A stretch of 64,000 nt of DNA from Psychromarinibacter sediminicola (GTDB taxonomy: Bacteria > Pseudomonadota > Alphaproteobacteria > Rhodobacterales > Rhodobacteraceae), in NCBI RefSeq assembly GCF_029168335.1, contig NZ_JARGYC010000009.1:1-64000 (forward strand), in the 5' to 3' direction. How positions within the stretch are numbered: position 1 is the first letter of the stretch; every line of letters starts with the position of its first letter. Positions 34,815-42,526 of the stretch are shown here, piece by piece. The position numbers and the translations under genes are program-made. Below the pieces are notes generated by a model. The model was given only the letters and a program-made list of their open reading frames with translations, ran no database searches and had not been told where the DNA came from.

Positions 34815-35123
34815 ATGACTTTCAAACTGACCGCCGCCCTCATGGGCGCCATGCTGTCCGCCGCGCCGGCGCTGGCCTGGACGGACGTGCCGATGCATCC
34901 CGCCGGGGCGCCGATGCTGGTCCATCCCTATCCGACCACCAACTACTGCCCCGCCGGCCTGCAGCCGATCACCGTGGGCGGCGTCATCTGCTGCGGCGTG
35001 CCGAACACCAGCGAGACCTACTACAACCATCCGGGCTACCGGCCGACCGGCACCTACGTGTCGACCGGCAAGGGCTATGGCGACGGCTACGTCGCCTACG
35101 ACAAGAGCTACTCGGGCAACTGA
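34815..35123 (+). CDS. Small exported protein of unknown function, Tyr/Gly-rich
   Basis: The 102-residue product has a signal peptide cleaved after APALA. The mature protein has three cysteines: one in NYCPAGLQP and an adjacent pair in VICCGVPN. It ends in a Tyr/Gly-rich tail (YKNHPG-like YYNHPGYRPTG, GKGYGDGYVAYDKSYSG). The ATG at 34815 has GGAGG 7 nt upstream. The motif TNYCPAGLQPITVGGVICCG may form a small disulfide-bonded domain. I recognise no family. Confidence 0.6.
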   Translation: MTFKLTAALMGAMLSAAPALAWTDVPMHPAGAPMLVHPYPTTNYCPAGLQPITVGGVICCGVPNTSETYYNHPGYRPTGTYVSTGKGYGDGYVAYDKSYSGN

Positions 35124-35179
35124 GGCGTCTTTCGCCGCGGCCTCCGGCGCCCTGCTTCGGCGGGGCGTTTCGGCGTGCC

Positions 35180-35194
35180 GAAACAAACTGTTTC
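35180..35194. promoter_or_regulatory. GAAAC-N5-GTTTC palindrome, copy 2
   Basis: GAAACA-AAC-TGTTTC, centred 94 bp upstream of the exported-protein gene at 35281. It shares the sequence GTTTCCAnnCnGnGCTTT on its right side with copy 1. A longer perfect palindrome GTTTCGGC-GT-GCCGAAAC overlaps on the left (35167-35184). Confidence 0.5.
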
Positions 35195-35280
35195 CACTCC
35201 GTGCTTTGACGCGGCGCCCCCCGCTGTTACGCTTCCTGCGCTTAGCATCCTGCTGCCATACCAGATCATGAGGGGGGCCT

Positions 35281-35571
35281 ATGATCACCAACCATTTCTG
35301 CCGCCTGTTGGCGGCCGCTGCCGTCATGGCCGCGTCCGCCACCGCCGCAAATGCCATCTGTACCAACCGTTGGGCCGACGTGACGATCACCTGTCCGAAC
35401 CCGGTTCCCTATACGGGACCGAAGACGCTGACGCCGACCTCGCGCAACATGCCGACGGTGGGCACGCCCGGGCTCTACAGAAACTGGGGGAACGGATACG
35501 ACGTGCGGGTTTACCTGCACAGCAACGGCACCGGCTACCAGGATTTCCACTGGCAGAAGTCCCAGAATTAG
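35281..35571 (+). CDS. Small exported protein of unknown function
   Basis: The 96-residue protein has a signal peptide (LLAAAAVMAASATAANA). The mature protein has two cysteines close to the N-terminus (NAICTNRWADVTITCPNP) and an aromatic, basic C-terminus (NGTGYQDFHWQKSQN). No family is recognised. The promoter palindrome GAAAC-N5-GTTTC is shared with the gene before it. A hairpin follows the stop within 4 bp. Confidence 0.55.
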   Translation: MITNHFCRLLAAAAVMAASATAANAICTNRWADVTITCPNPVPYTGPKTLTPTSRNMPTVGTPGLYRNWGNGYDVRVYLHSNGTGYQDFHWQKSQN

Positions 35572-35574
35572 AGA

Positions 35575-35598
35575 AAGCGGCCCCGCAGAGGGCCGCTT
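35575..35598. terminator. Hairpin between convergent genes
   Basis: AAGCGGCCC at 35575-35583 pairs with GGGCCGCTT at 35590-35598, a perfect 9-bp stem with a 6-nt loop. It lies between the exported-protein gene and the cold-shock gene and probably ends both transcripts. The reverse strand has a short TTT run after it. Confidence 0.55.
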
Positions 35599-35626
35599 CC
35601 ATCCGCCGCGCGTGGGCGGCGCGCGC

Positions 35627-35833
35627 TCAGATCGCCTTCAGATCGCCCGCCGAGGAGCGGCCGTCGCGGCCCTCGCGCAGCTCGTAGGCGACCTTCTGGT
35701 TGTCGGCGAGGCCGGTCAGCCCCGCGCGTTCGACGGCCGAGATATGCACGAACACGTCCTTGCCGCCCTCGTCGGGCGCGATGAAGCCATAACCCTTGGT
35801 GGTGTTGAACCATTTGACGGTGCCGGTCGGCAT
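35627..35833 (-). CDS. Cold-shock-domain RNA-binding protein
   Basis: The 68-residue protein is a CspA-type cold shock protein: GTVKWFNTTKGYGFIAPD includes RNP1, and DVFVHISAVERAGL includes RNP2. It binds single-stranded RNA and DNA. The start at 35833, with AAGGAG upstream, fits the standard N-terminus MPTGTVKWFN. The 215-bp divergent region to the ArsC-like gene can hold the long leader that cold-shock genes often have. The tail (EGRDGRSSAGDLKAI) is typical. Confidence 0.92.
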   Translation of the reverse strand: MPTGTVKWFNTTKGYGFIAPDEGGKDVFVHISAVERAGLTGLADNQKVAYELREGRDGRSSAGDLKAI

Positions 35834-36048
35834 TCCGCTTCTCCTTGTCCCAGTCTCCCGCCCGCGGAATTGCGACGGGTCGGTGCAGCCAGGGTCTTCC
35901 AAGTCTCAGAGGCTGCTCCGGACAGGAGCGGTCTTCGAAGAAAGTCTGTTGTCACGGGCAACAGGATGTTCCATTCCCTCCGTGAATCAAGTGAATTCTT
36001 GGTGTCAGCAACCGCTTCGTCCGCCCTCGACAGCCGGAGATATTCGCC

Positions 36049-36378
36049 ATGCGCCTTTTCGGGCTGACAACCTGCGACACCTGCCGGAAAGCGAAAAAGG
36101 CTTTGGTGTCGGATGGTTATGCGCCAGACTTCGTGGACGTTCGGACCGACGGGATCGACCGGGCGACACTTGAACGCTTCCACGCAGAGTTCGGCGCGGA
36201 TCTGCTCAACCGCAGGTCGACCACCTGGCGCGGCCTGTCCGAGTCGGAGCGCGCCGGCGCGCCGCCGGATCTGATCGCGACTCATCCCGCCCTGATGAAG
36301 CGGCCGGTGATCGAGGCGGATGACGGCACGCTCTATCTGGGCTGGGGCCGCGACGTCCAGGCCGCGCTTCTGGGATAG
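36049..36378 (+). CDS. ArsC/Spx-family protein (YffB type)
   Basis: The 109-residue protein starts MRLFGLTTCDTCRKAKKAL, an ArsC-type thioredoxin fold with a CDTC motif. It continues with NRRSTTWRGLSESER, and the LMKRPVIEADDG cis-Pro region is typical of YffB-like ArsC relatives. True arsenate reduction is unlikely to be its main role; family members are poorly characterised. The stop is 1 bp before the end of the bufD gene, which reads towards it. The cold-shock gene is divergent upstream. Confidence 0.85.
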   Translation: MRLFGLTTCDTCRKAKKALVSDGYAPDFVDVRTDGIDRATLERFHAEFGADLLNRRSTTWRGLSESERAGAPPDLIATHPALMKRPVIEADDGTLYLGWGRDVQAALLG

Positions 36379-36379
36379 C

Positions 36380-36952
36380 TCAGCCCGAGACGGGGCGCGG
36401 CGCCGGTTCCGGCCGGTCCAGAACGAAACGGTCGACGGAAACCGGCCCGCCGCCGCGGAACACCAGGTAGAGCAGGACGAACACCCAGAACGCCCGCTGG
36501 TCGACGATATGTGCGTCGGGGACGCGGTCGAACCACATGCCGATGGTCTCGGCGTCGGCGCCGTGGCCGTAGATATCCGTCAGGCTCTGGACCGCGACGA
36601 AGCCGACCATGCCCAGCGCGGCAAGGCGGGTGAACAGGCCGAGGACGATCAGCGGCGGCAGCACGAATTCCGCCCAGGTCCCGGCCAGCGCGACCAGCTT
36701 GTAGCCGAGGCCCAGCGCGGCGGGGTTGTAGCTGACCGCCTCCATCGCCTTCGGGAACATCTGTACGTAGGCGCCGGAGGAGAGGTTGACGAAGCCGAAG
36801 ACCCCGTCGCCCAGCTTGGTCATCGCCGACGACCAGTAATAGCCCAGCAGCACCGCGGCAAAGATCAGCCGCGCGAGGGTGGGCAGGACGGCGGGGGCCA
36901 GCCGCTCGATCTGGCCGAAGGCCGCGTTGTGGAGCGAAATCAGCCGGTTCAT
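36380..36952 (-). CDS. bufD: DoxX-family membrane protein of the bufferin operon (BufD)
   Basis: The 190-residue product has four hydrophobic segments with a conserved DoxX pattern (ARLIFAAVLLGYYWSSAMTKLGDG, VLGLFTRLAALGMVG). In bufferin operons a DoxX protein follows the MNIO enzyme pair and is thought to act in electron transfer or membrane redox chemistry. Its exact role is unknown. Its ATG overlaps the stop of bufC by 4 bp, so the last three genes bufB-bufC-bufD are tightly coupled. The name follows published bufferin operons and is a family assignment. Confidence 0.8.
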   Translation of the reverse strand: MNRLISLHNAAFGQIERLAPAVLPTLARLIFAAVLLGYYWSSAMTKLGDGVFGFVNLSSGAYVQMFPKAMEAVSYNPAALGLGYKLVALAGTWAEFVLPPLIVLGLFTRLAALGMVGFVAVQSLTDIYGHGADAETIGMWFDRVPDAHIVDQRAFWVFVLLYLVFRGGGPVSVDRFVLDRPEPAPRPVSG

Positions 36953-37710
36953 TCCTGGTCTCCTTCGTCAAGTCCCGCGATGGCGCCCCCGCCGAGCAGC
37001 AGCGACAAGAGGCCCGGCAGGTCGAATTCGGCCACCTGCGCGACGGCCGCCTCGTAGGCGGCGCCGAAGCTTTCGCCCTGCAGGACCGCCGCCACGAAGG
37101 TGCCGCCCCCCGGGGGCAGCAGGTGCGGCGCCGGGTCGAAGTCCGGCCGGGTGATCAGCACGTTCTCGCCCCGGCTCTCGGGCTTCGGCGCGTCGTCTGT
37201 CATGTTGAACCGCCAGATGCCGTGGATCGGCCAGCGCGAGCGGACGAGCCGCACCGCGGGGGCCAACCGGAGCCGGGCGGCCATCAGGCGGTCGGCCGGC
37301 ATGTCTTGCAGCGTTTCGGGCGCGAGGGGCGTCGCGTCGGCCGCGTGGTAGGAGCCGCGCAAGGCGAGCTCCAGCCGCGCGACATCGGGCAGGTAGCCGA
37401 GGCGGCGGAGCGGGCCGAAGTTCTCCAGGAACTGCGGCATCTCCTGGCCGTAATGCATCATCAGCGGCGAGGTGGGCGGATGCGCGCGCAGGTAGGCGCC
37501 GGCGAGGCGGCGGAAGTTGTCCGATCCGACAAGCTTGCGGAGGAGGGGGAAGGCCGTCTCCAGCGCCTCGGTCAGGCTGACGGCGACGTTGTTGCGGTAG
37601 ACGTCGAACCGCTTGGTGGCGGCGGCGCCGTCGGGGTTCGTCAGGCCCGGCGGCACGGCCTGCCCGGGGTCGAAGACGGCCCGCGTGAAATCGGTCTGCG
37701 TCACGCTCAT
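36949..37710 (-). CDS. bufC: DUF2063 partner protein of the MNIO enzyme (BufC)
   Basis: The 253-residue protein has the DUF2063 N-terminal helical domain ([45 protein letters not shown]) and a C-terminal winged region ([31 protein letters not shown]). DUF2063 proteins work with DUF692 MNIO enzymes, recognising the precursor peptide. The gene overlaps both neighbours by 4 bp (ATGA). It belongs to the set bufA-bufB-bufC-bufD, which in Caulobacter makes a copper-binding peptide. Confidence 0.85.
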   Translation of the reverse strand: MSVTQTDFTRAVFDPGQAVPPGLTNPDGAAATKRFDVYRNNVAVSLTEALETAFPLLRKLVGSDNFRRLAGAYLRAHPPTSPLMMHYGQEMPQFLENFGPLRRLGYLPDVARLELALRGSYHAADATPLAPETLQDMPADRLMAARLRLAPAVRLVRSRWPIHGIWRFNMTDDAPKPESRGENVLITRPDFDPAPHLLPPGGGTFVAAVLQGESFGAAYEAAVAQVAEFDLPGLLSLLLGGGAIAGLDEGDQE

Positions 37711-38564
37711 CCCGCCGGCTCCAGCACGGCGGCGGCGCGCTCCGCCTCGGCGGCCAGCACCGGCCAGTCGGGCACGTCGGTATCCCATTCGATCAGCGTC
37801 GGCTTGCGCCCGCCGACCGCGATCGTGTGGGCATAGAGCGCCCAGACCGGATCGACCACCTCGCGCCCGTGGCTGTCGATCAGAAGCGGCGCGCCGGTCT
37901 CGTCGGCATCCTCGTCATGGCCGCCCAGATGGATCTCGCCGACATGGGCGTGCGGGAAGGCGTCGATGTAGGAATAGGGGTCGGTCTGCTGGTTCGTGGC
38001 CGAGACGAAGACGTTGTTCACGTCCAGAAGCAGGCCGCAGCCGGTGCGCCGGGCGATCTCGCCCAGGAACTCGACCTCGCTCATCTCGCTCTCGACGAAG
38101 GCAAGGTAGGTCGACGGGTTCTCCAGCAGCATGCGCCGGCCCAGCGCGTCCTGCACCTCGTCGATATGGGAACAGACGCGGGCCAGCGTGGCCTGGGTGT
38201 AGGGCAGGGGGAGCAGGTCGTTCAGGAAATGGCTGTCGTGGGTGGACCAGGCGAGATGCTCGGAAAAGCTCGCCGGGTGCAGCCAGCCGACGAGATGGCT
38301 CAGCCGCGCCAGGTGGTCGGGGTCCAGCCGGCCCTCTCCGCCGATGGAGAGGCCCACGCCGTGGACCGAGATGGGAAAGCGCTCGGCCAGGTGGCGCAGC
38401 TGCGCCAGCGGGCGGCCGCCGTCGCCCATATAGTTCTCGGCATGGATTTCCAGCCATTCCACGGGCCGGGCATCGGCCTGGATGGCGGCGAAATGCTGCA
38501 GCTTATAGCCCACGCCGGGGGCGTCGGGCAGCCGGTCGAACCGCGGGGTCCGGGCGTCGAGCAT
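37707..38564 (-). CDS. bufB: DUF692 multinuclear iron oxidative enzyme (BufB)
   Basis: The 285-residue protein is a DUF692/MNIO TIM-barrel enzyme. Metal ligands are visible in order: [59 protein letters not shown] and DSHGREV. These enzymes use a two- or three-iron centre and O2 to modify cysteines of small precursor peptides. In bufferins they turn Cys into thiooxazoles that bind Cu(I). The gene starts 77 bp after bufA with two hairpins between, and overlaps bufC by 4 bp. I am confident of the family; the product chemistry here is inferred. Confidence 0.9.
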   Translation of the reverse strand: MLDARTPRFDRLPDAPGVGYKLQHFAAIQADARPVEWLEIHAENYMGDGGRPLAQLRHLAERFPISVHGVGLSIGGEGRLDPDHLARLSHLVGWLHPASFSEHLAWSTHDSHFLNDLLPLPYTQATLARVCSHIDEVQDALGRRMLLENPSTYLAFVESEMSEVEFLGEIARRTGCGLLLDVNNVFVSATNQQTDPYSYIDAFPHAHVGEIHLGGHDEDADETGAPLLIDSHGREVVDPVWALYAHTIAVGGRKPTLIEWDTDVPDWPVLAAEAERAAAVLEPAG

Positions 38565-38592
38565 GGGGCCTCCCTGTCTGTCGTGCGAAGGT

Positions 38593-38641
38593 CCGGGCGC
38601 GGCACGCGCGCCGCGCCCGGCATTGTCCGGAGCGCTCCGGA
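38593..38641 (-). promoter_or_regulatory. Two strong hairpins between bufA and bufB
   Basis: An 11-bp perfect stem (38593-38603 with 38610-38620, 6-nt loop) lies next to a 16-bp perfect palindrome (38626-38641, TCCGGAGCGCTCCGGA) that touches the bufA stop codon. Such structures can protect the upstream mRNA end or reduce read-through, so more BufA than enzyme would be made. There is no T-tract. Confidence 0.55.
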
Positions 38642-38962
38642 TCAGGACGGCAGGTCGCGGTCCAGCGGCTCGAGCGAGCCCATGCGGTCGCCCGGCAGCA
38701 TCATCTCGCCGCCCTCGGCCAGGACCGGCGAGCTGGTCTCGCAGGTGCCTTCCTCGACCAGGGTCCAGGAGTTGCCCTGGTAGTCGACCTTCGAGGTGCC
38801 GGCGCAGGTGGTGCCGGGACCGGCCGCGCAATCGTTCTCGCCCGCGAGCGACACGCCGTAGCACTTCACCTGCTCCTGCGCCGCCGCGGTGCCCGCAACG
38901 CCGAGTCCCATCACGGCCGTGGCGATGGCGGTGGCGAAGAGCGTCTTGTTCGTCGAGTTCAT
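38642..38962 (-). CDS. bufA: Bufferin precursor peptide, DUF2282 (BufA1 type)
   Basis: The 106-residue precursor has a Sec signal peptide (about residues 1-28, ending AGTAAAQ). The mature part carries four cysteines at 34, 45, 53 and 74: [25 protein letters not shown] and EEGTCE. This is the DUF2282 signature of the copper-binding RiPP BufA1. In Caulobacter the two central cysteines are converted to thiooxazoles by BufB/BufC and the product binds Cu(I) in the periplasm. Residues 75-106 form an acidic tail with EMMLPGDRM. The ATG at 38962 has GGAGG upstream, and a sigma-factor promoter lies 57 bp before it. Confidence 0.88.
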   Translation of the reverse strand: MNSTNKTLFATAIATAVMGLGVAGTAAAQEQVKCYGVSLAGENDCAAGPGTTCAGTSKVDYQGNSWTLVEEGTCETSSPVLAEGGEMMLPGDRMGSLEPLDRDLPS

Positions 38963-39018
38963 GTCTGTCCTCCGAAGTTGGATCACTGGAGCGCCGTCGT
39001 GGCGTCCGTGCTAGGCTG

Positions 39019-39044
39019 TTCGGGGACGGGGCGGCGAATGTTAC
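39019..39044 (-). promoter_or_regulatory. ECF-sigma promoter of bufABCD (GTAACA-N16-CGAA)
   Basis: On the reverse strand GTAACA (39044-39039), 16 bp, CGAA (39022-39019). This matches the published Caulobacter SigF consensus GTAACC-N16-CGAA closely. A transcript start about 7 bp later leaves a leader of about 50 nt with a good ribosome binding site. The same word occurs before the sigma factor gene and, among the GTAAC words checked by eye, nowhere else in the window. Confidence 0.7.
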
Positions 39045-39091
39045 GTCGTTCACGGACAGGTGAAAAAAGCGCGCGAAATCGACAGGAAGCT

Positions 39092-39117
39092 GTAACGTTT
39101 GCGCGGGCCGCGCCGAA
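39092..39117 (+). promoter_or_regulatory. ECF-sigma promoter of the sigma/anti-sigma genes (GTAACG-N16-CGAA)
   Basis: GTAACG at 39092-39097, 16 bp, CGAA at 39114-39117. It is only 10 bp before the ATG at 39128, so transcripts would begin at or near the start codon and would lack most of the GGGAGGGA ribosome binding site. Either the message is nearly leaderless or other promoters provide basal expression. Confidence 0.55.
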
Positions 39118-39127
39118 GGGAGGGACA

Positions 39128-39688
39128 ATGACGGATCGCAACGAGCGCTGGGGGGACCTCCTTCGCCGCGCGAACCGGGGGGAGGCCGAGGCCTACGCCC
39201 GGTTCCTGGGCGAGGCTGCGCCGGTGATCCGCACAATCGTCCGGGGACGGTCGGGCAGCGAGACCGGGGTCGAGGATATCGTCCAGGAGGTGCTGCTTGC
39301 GGTCCATGCCAAGCGCCATACCTGGCGCGAGACGGATCCGGTGACGCCGTGGCTTTACGCCATCGCGCGCTACAAGTCGGCCGACGCGGTCCGCAGCCGC
39401 GGGCGCGGCGGGGCGCAGGTGCCGCTGGACGACGTGGCCGAGCGGCTGGCCGACGACAGCGGCGGCGATCCGACCGCCGCGCGCGACCTCGGGCGGTTGC
39501 TGGACGAGATCGACGACCGCTCCGCCCGCATCGTGCGGGCGGTGGGGGTCGAAGGCGAAAGCGCGGGCGAAGTGGGCGCGCGCCTGGGAATGAGCGAAGG
39601 CGCGGTGCGGGTCGCCTATCACCGCGCGATGAATCGGCTGCGCAAGCTGGCCGGGACCGAAGACATGACGGAAGAGACGAAGGAATGA
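39128..39688 (+). CDS. ECF RNA polymerase sigma factor, SigF type
   Basis: This 186-residue ECF sigma factor has region 2 ([21 protein letters not shown], then [22 protein letters not shown] and [18 protein letters not shown]) and region 4 ([41 protein letters not shown]). It is divergent from the bufferin operon and coupled by a 4-bp overlap to the NrsF-like gene. The same arrangement, sigF-nrsF with DUF2282/DUF692/DUF2063/DoxX targets, is known in Caulobacter, where it responds to metal stress. The gene name sigF is not applied because orthology was not tested. Confidence 0.9.
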   Translation: MTDRNERWGDLLRRANRGEAEAYARFLGEAAPVIRTIVRGRSGSETGVEDIVQEVLLAVHAKRHTWRETDPVTPWLYAIARYKSADAVRSRGRGGAQVPLDDVAERLADDSGGDPTAARDLGRLLDEIDDRSARIVRAVGVEGESAGEVGARLGMSEGAVRVAYHRAMNRLRKLAGTEDMTEETKE

Positions 39689-40326
39689 AGACCGAGGAGT
39701 TGATCGCGAAACTGGCAGCGGAGCCGGCTCCGGCCCCCGCCGCGTCGCTGGAACGGCGCGCGGGGCTGGGCGTGCTGGCCGGCGGCGTGGTGGCGATTGC
39801 CCTGTTCTTCGCGGTGCTGGGCCTGCGGCCGGATCTGCCGGCGCATATGGCCGAGCCGGTGACGCTGATGAAGACGGTGCTTCCGCTGGGTCTGGCCGCG
39901 CTGCTGCTGCCGGCGGTGATGCACGCCGCGCGCCCGGGGGTGCCGCTGGGCTGGACGGCGTGGCTGGCAGTTGCGGTGCCGGTGGCGGCGGTCGCCCTGT
40001 TCGTCTGGGCCTTCGCGACGGCCGCGCCGGGCGAACGGCTGACGCTGTTCATCGGCCACTCGATCCCGGTCTGCCTGCCGACGATCCCGGTGCTGGCCAT
40101 GCCGATCCTGGCCGGGCTGGTCTATGCGCTGCGCCGCGGCGCCCCCGAGCATCCCCGCGTCTGCGGGGCGCTGGCGGGATTGGCGGCCGGCGGGCTGGCG
40201 ACGACCACCTATTCGCTGTTCTGCACCGAGGATTCGCCGCTGTTCTACGCGACGTGGTACAGCCTCGCGATCCTGGTCGTCGCCGGGCTCGGGGCCTGGG
40301 CGGGGAAGAGGTATCTGCGGTGGTGA
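39685..40326 (+). CDS. NrsF-type (DUF1109) membrane anti-sigma factor
   Basis: The 213-residue protein has a short cytosolic N-terminus ([20 protein letters not shown]) and six hydrophobic segments, the DUF1109/NrsF plan. Three cysteines are present: in [21 protein letters not shown] and [10 protein letters not shown]. In Caulobacter NrsF conserved cysteines are needed for sensing metals. It probably holds the sigma factor inactive at the membrane until copper or another metal is present. It overlaps the sigma gene by 4 bp (ATGA). Confidence 0.88.
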   Translation: MKTEELIAKLAAEPAPAPAASLERRAGLGVLAGGVVAIALFFAVLGLRPDLPAHMAEPVTLMKTVLPLGLAALLLPAVMHAARPGVPLGWTAWLAVAVPVAAVALFVWAFATAAPGERLTLFIGHSIPVCLPTIPVLAMPILAGLVYALRRGAPEHPRVCGALAGLAAGGLATTTYSLFCTEDSPLFYATWYSLAILVVAGLGAWAGKRYLRW

Positions 40327-40370
40327 GGCCTTGGGGCCGAGCGCAGCGTCTGCGACGGACGCCCGCGCGG

Positions 40371-40401
40371 CCCCGCGCTCCGGTCGTCCCGAAGCGCGGG
40401 G
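40371..40401. terminator. Hairpin between convergent anti-sigma and thrS genes
   Basis: CCCCGCGCT at 40371-40379 pairs with AGCGCGGGG at 40393-40401, perfect 9 bp, 13-nt loop. It is placed to end transcripts from both sides, but lacks a T-tract. Confidence 0.4.
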
Positions 40402-40410
40402 CCTGAGCGG

Positions 40411-42363
40411 TCAGGCGGCTGCCTGATCCGGCGCCAGGGCTTCGGTCACCAGCGCGTCGGTGATCGCCTCCAGCTCCTCGACCTTGGTCTGCTTCTCGCC
40501 CAGCCGCCGCACCGAGACGGTGCGGTCCGCGACCTCCTTCATCCCGCAGGCGAGGATCACCGGCACCTTCGCGACCGAGTGTTCGCGGACCTTGTAGTTG
40601 ATCTTCTCGTTGCGGATGTCGGCCTCGGCCCGGATGCCGCGCGCCTTGAGCGCGTTCACCACCTCGTGCACGTAGTCGTCGGCATCCGACACGATGGAGG
40701 CGACGACCACCTGCCGCGGCGCCAGCCAGAACGGCAGCTTGCCGGAGTAGTTCTCGATCAGGATGCCGATGAACCGCTCGAAGCTGCCGAGGATCGCCCG
40801 GTGCAGCATGACCGGGCGGTGCTTGTCCCCGTCCGCGCCGATATAGGTCGCGTCCAGCCGTTCGGGCAGCTGGAAATCGGCCTGGAACGTGCCGCACTGC
40901 CATTCCCGCCCGATCGCGTCGGTCAGCTTGAAGTCCAGCTTCGGGCCGTAGAACGCGCCTTCGCCCGGGTCCACCTCATAGTCGTTGCGCACCGACAGGA
41001 TCGCCTGTTCCAGCGCCTGCTCGGCCTTGTCCCACTGCGCGTCCGTGCCGATCCGTACCTCGGGCCGGGTGGAGAACTTGATGTCGAACTTCGGAAAGCC
41101 GGTGTCGCGGTAGATGCCCGACAAGAGGTCGATGAACTTGGCGCACTCGCTCTCGATCTGGTCCTCGGTGCAGAAGATATGCGCGTCGTCCTGGGTAAAG
41201 CCGCGCACCCGCATCAGCCCGTGCAGCGCGCCGTGCGGCTCGTAGCGGTGGCACGAGCCGAACTCGGCCAGCCGCAGCGGCAGGTCGCGGTAGGACTTGA
41301 TGCCCTGGTTGAAGATCTGCACGTGGCAGGGGCAGTTCATCGGCTTGAGGGCATTGGCGCGCTTCTCGTTCGCATGCTCCTCGTCGATCTCGGTGATGAA
41401 CATGTTCTCGCGGTACTTGTCCCAGTGCCCGCTTGCTTCCCACAGTTTGCGGTCCACCACCTGCGGCGTCCTGATCTCGCGGTACCCGGCCTTCGTCAGC
41501 TTGCGGCGCATGTAGTCTTCCATCTGGCGATAGACGGTCCAGCCGTCGGGATGCCAGAAGACCATGCCGGGCGCTTCCTCCTGGAAGTGGAACAGGCTCA
41601 TCTCGCGGCCCAGCCGCCGGTGGTCGCGCTTTTCCGCCTCCTCCAGGAAGGTCAGATGCGCCTTCAGGTCATTCCGGTTCTTGAAGGCCACGCCGTAGAT
41701 CCGCTGCAGCTGCTGCCGGCTGGCGTCGCCGCGCCAGTAGGCGCCGGCCACGCGCATCAGCTTGAAGGCGTCCGCCGGGACCTGCCCGGTGTTCTGGAAA
41801 TGCGGGCCGCGGCAGAGATCCTGCCAGTGGCCGTGCCAGTACATGCGGATGGGCTGATCGCCCGGGATCGCCTCGACCAGCTCCACCTTGTAGGGCTCGT
41901 TGTTGGCCTCGTAGTAGCGGATGGCACGGTCGCGGTCCCAGACCTCGGTGGTGACCGGGTCGCGGCGGTTGATGATTTCCTTCATCTTCGCCTCGATCGC
42001 GCCGAGATCCTCGGGCGTGAACGGCTCTTCGCGGTCGAAGTCGTAGTAGAAGCCGTTGTCGATGACGGGGCCGATGGTGACCTTCACCTCGGGCCACAGC
42101 TCCTGAACGGCGCGGGCCATGATGTGCGCGGCGTCGTGGCGGATCAGCTCCAGCGCCTGCTTGTCGTCCTGCAGGGTGTGGATCGCGATCTCGGCGTCGC
42201 CCTCGATGGGCCACTGCAGGTCGTAATGCGCGCCGTTCACGGTGGCGCTGATCGCCTTCTTCGACAGGCTCTTGGAGATCGACTCGGCCACGGCGGCGGG
42301 CGTGATGCCGGCGTCGTAGTCGCGCGCGTTGCCATCGGGCAAGGTCAGGGAAATCTGGGCCAT
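40411..42363 (-). CDS. thrS: Threonyl-tRNA synthetase
   Basis: ThrS (650 residues) has an N-terminal TGS domain ([16 protein letters not shown]) and an editing domain ([16 protein letters not shown] and [15 protein letters not shown]). Its class II core has [40 protein letters not shown] and [23 protein letters not shown]-terminal anticodon-binding domain ([19 protein letters not shown]) follows. It charges tRNA-Thr and removes mischarged Ser. The start at 42363 ([10 protein letters not shown]) matches family N-termini. It is divergent from the hydrolase at 42527. Confidence 0.97.
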   Translation of the reverse strand: MAQISLTLPDGNARDYDAGITPAAVAESISKSLSKKAISATVNGAHYDLQWPIEGDAEIAIHTLQDDKQALELIRHDAAHIMARAVQELWPEVKVTIGPVIDNGFYYDFDREEPFTPEDLGAIEAKMKEIINRRDPVTTEVWDRDRAIRYYEANNEPYKVELVEAIPGDQPIRMYWHGHWQDLCRGPHFQNTGQVPADAFKLMRVAGAYWRGDASRQQLQRIYGVAFKNRNDLKAHLTFLEEAEKRDHRRLGREMSLFHFQEEAPGMVFWHPDGWTVYRQMEDYMRRKLTKAGYREIRTPQVVDRKLWEASGHWDKYRENMFITEIDEEHANEKRANALKPMNCPCHVQIFNQGIKSYRDLPLRLAEFGSCHRYEPHGALHGLMRVRGFTQDDAHIFCTEDQIESECAKFIDLLSGIYRDTGFPKFDIKFSTRPEVRIGTDAQWDKAEQALEQAILSVRNDYEVDPGEGAFYGPKLDFKLTDAIGREWQCGTFQADFQLPERLDATYIGADGDKHRPVMLHRAILGSFERFIGILIENYSGKLPFWLAPRQVVVASIVSDADDYVHEVVNALKARGIRAEADIRNEKINYKVREHSVAKVPVILACGMKEVADRTVSVRRLGEKQTKVEELEAITDALVTEALAPDQAAA

Positions 42364-42526
42364 ATCGGCTCCTCGTCGGTTTGGCGCCCACGGAACGCCC
42401 GGTTGCGGGTATATGTGTCCGGGCATATGGGATAGGCGGACAAGCGAAGTCAACACGGCCCCGCGAAGATATCCCTTCCGTGCCGGGCGCGTCCGTGTTT
42501 AGTCCATGACCGGAACGGAGGATCGC

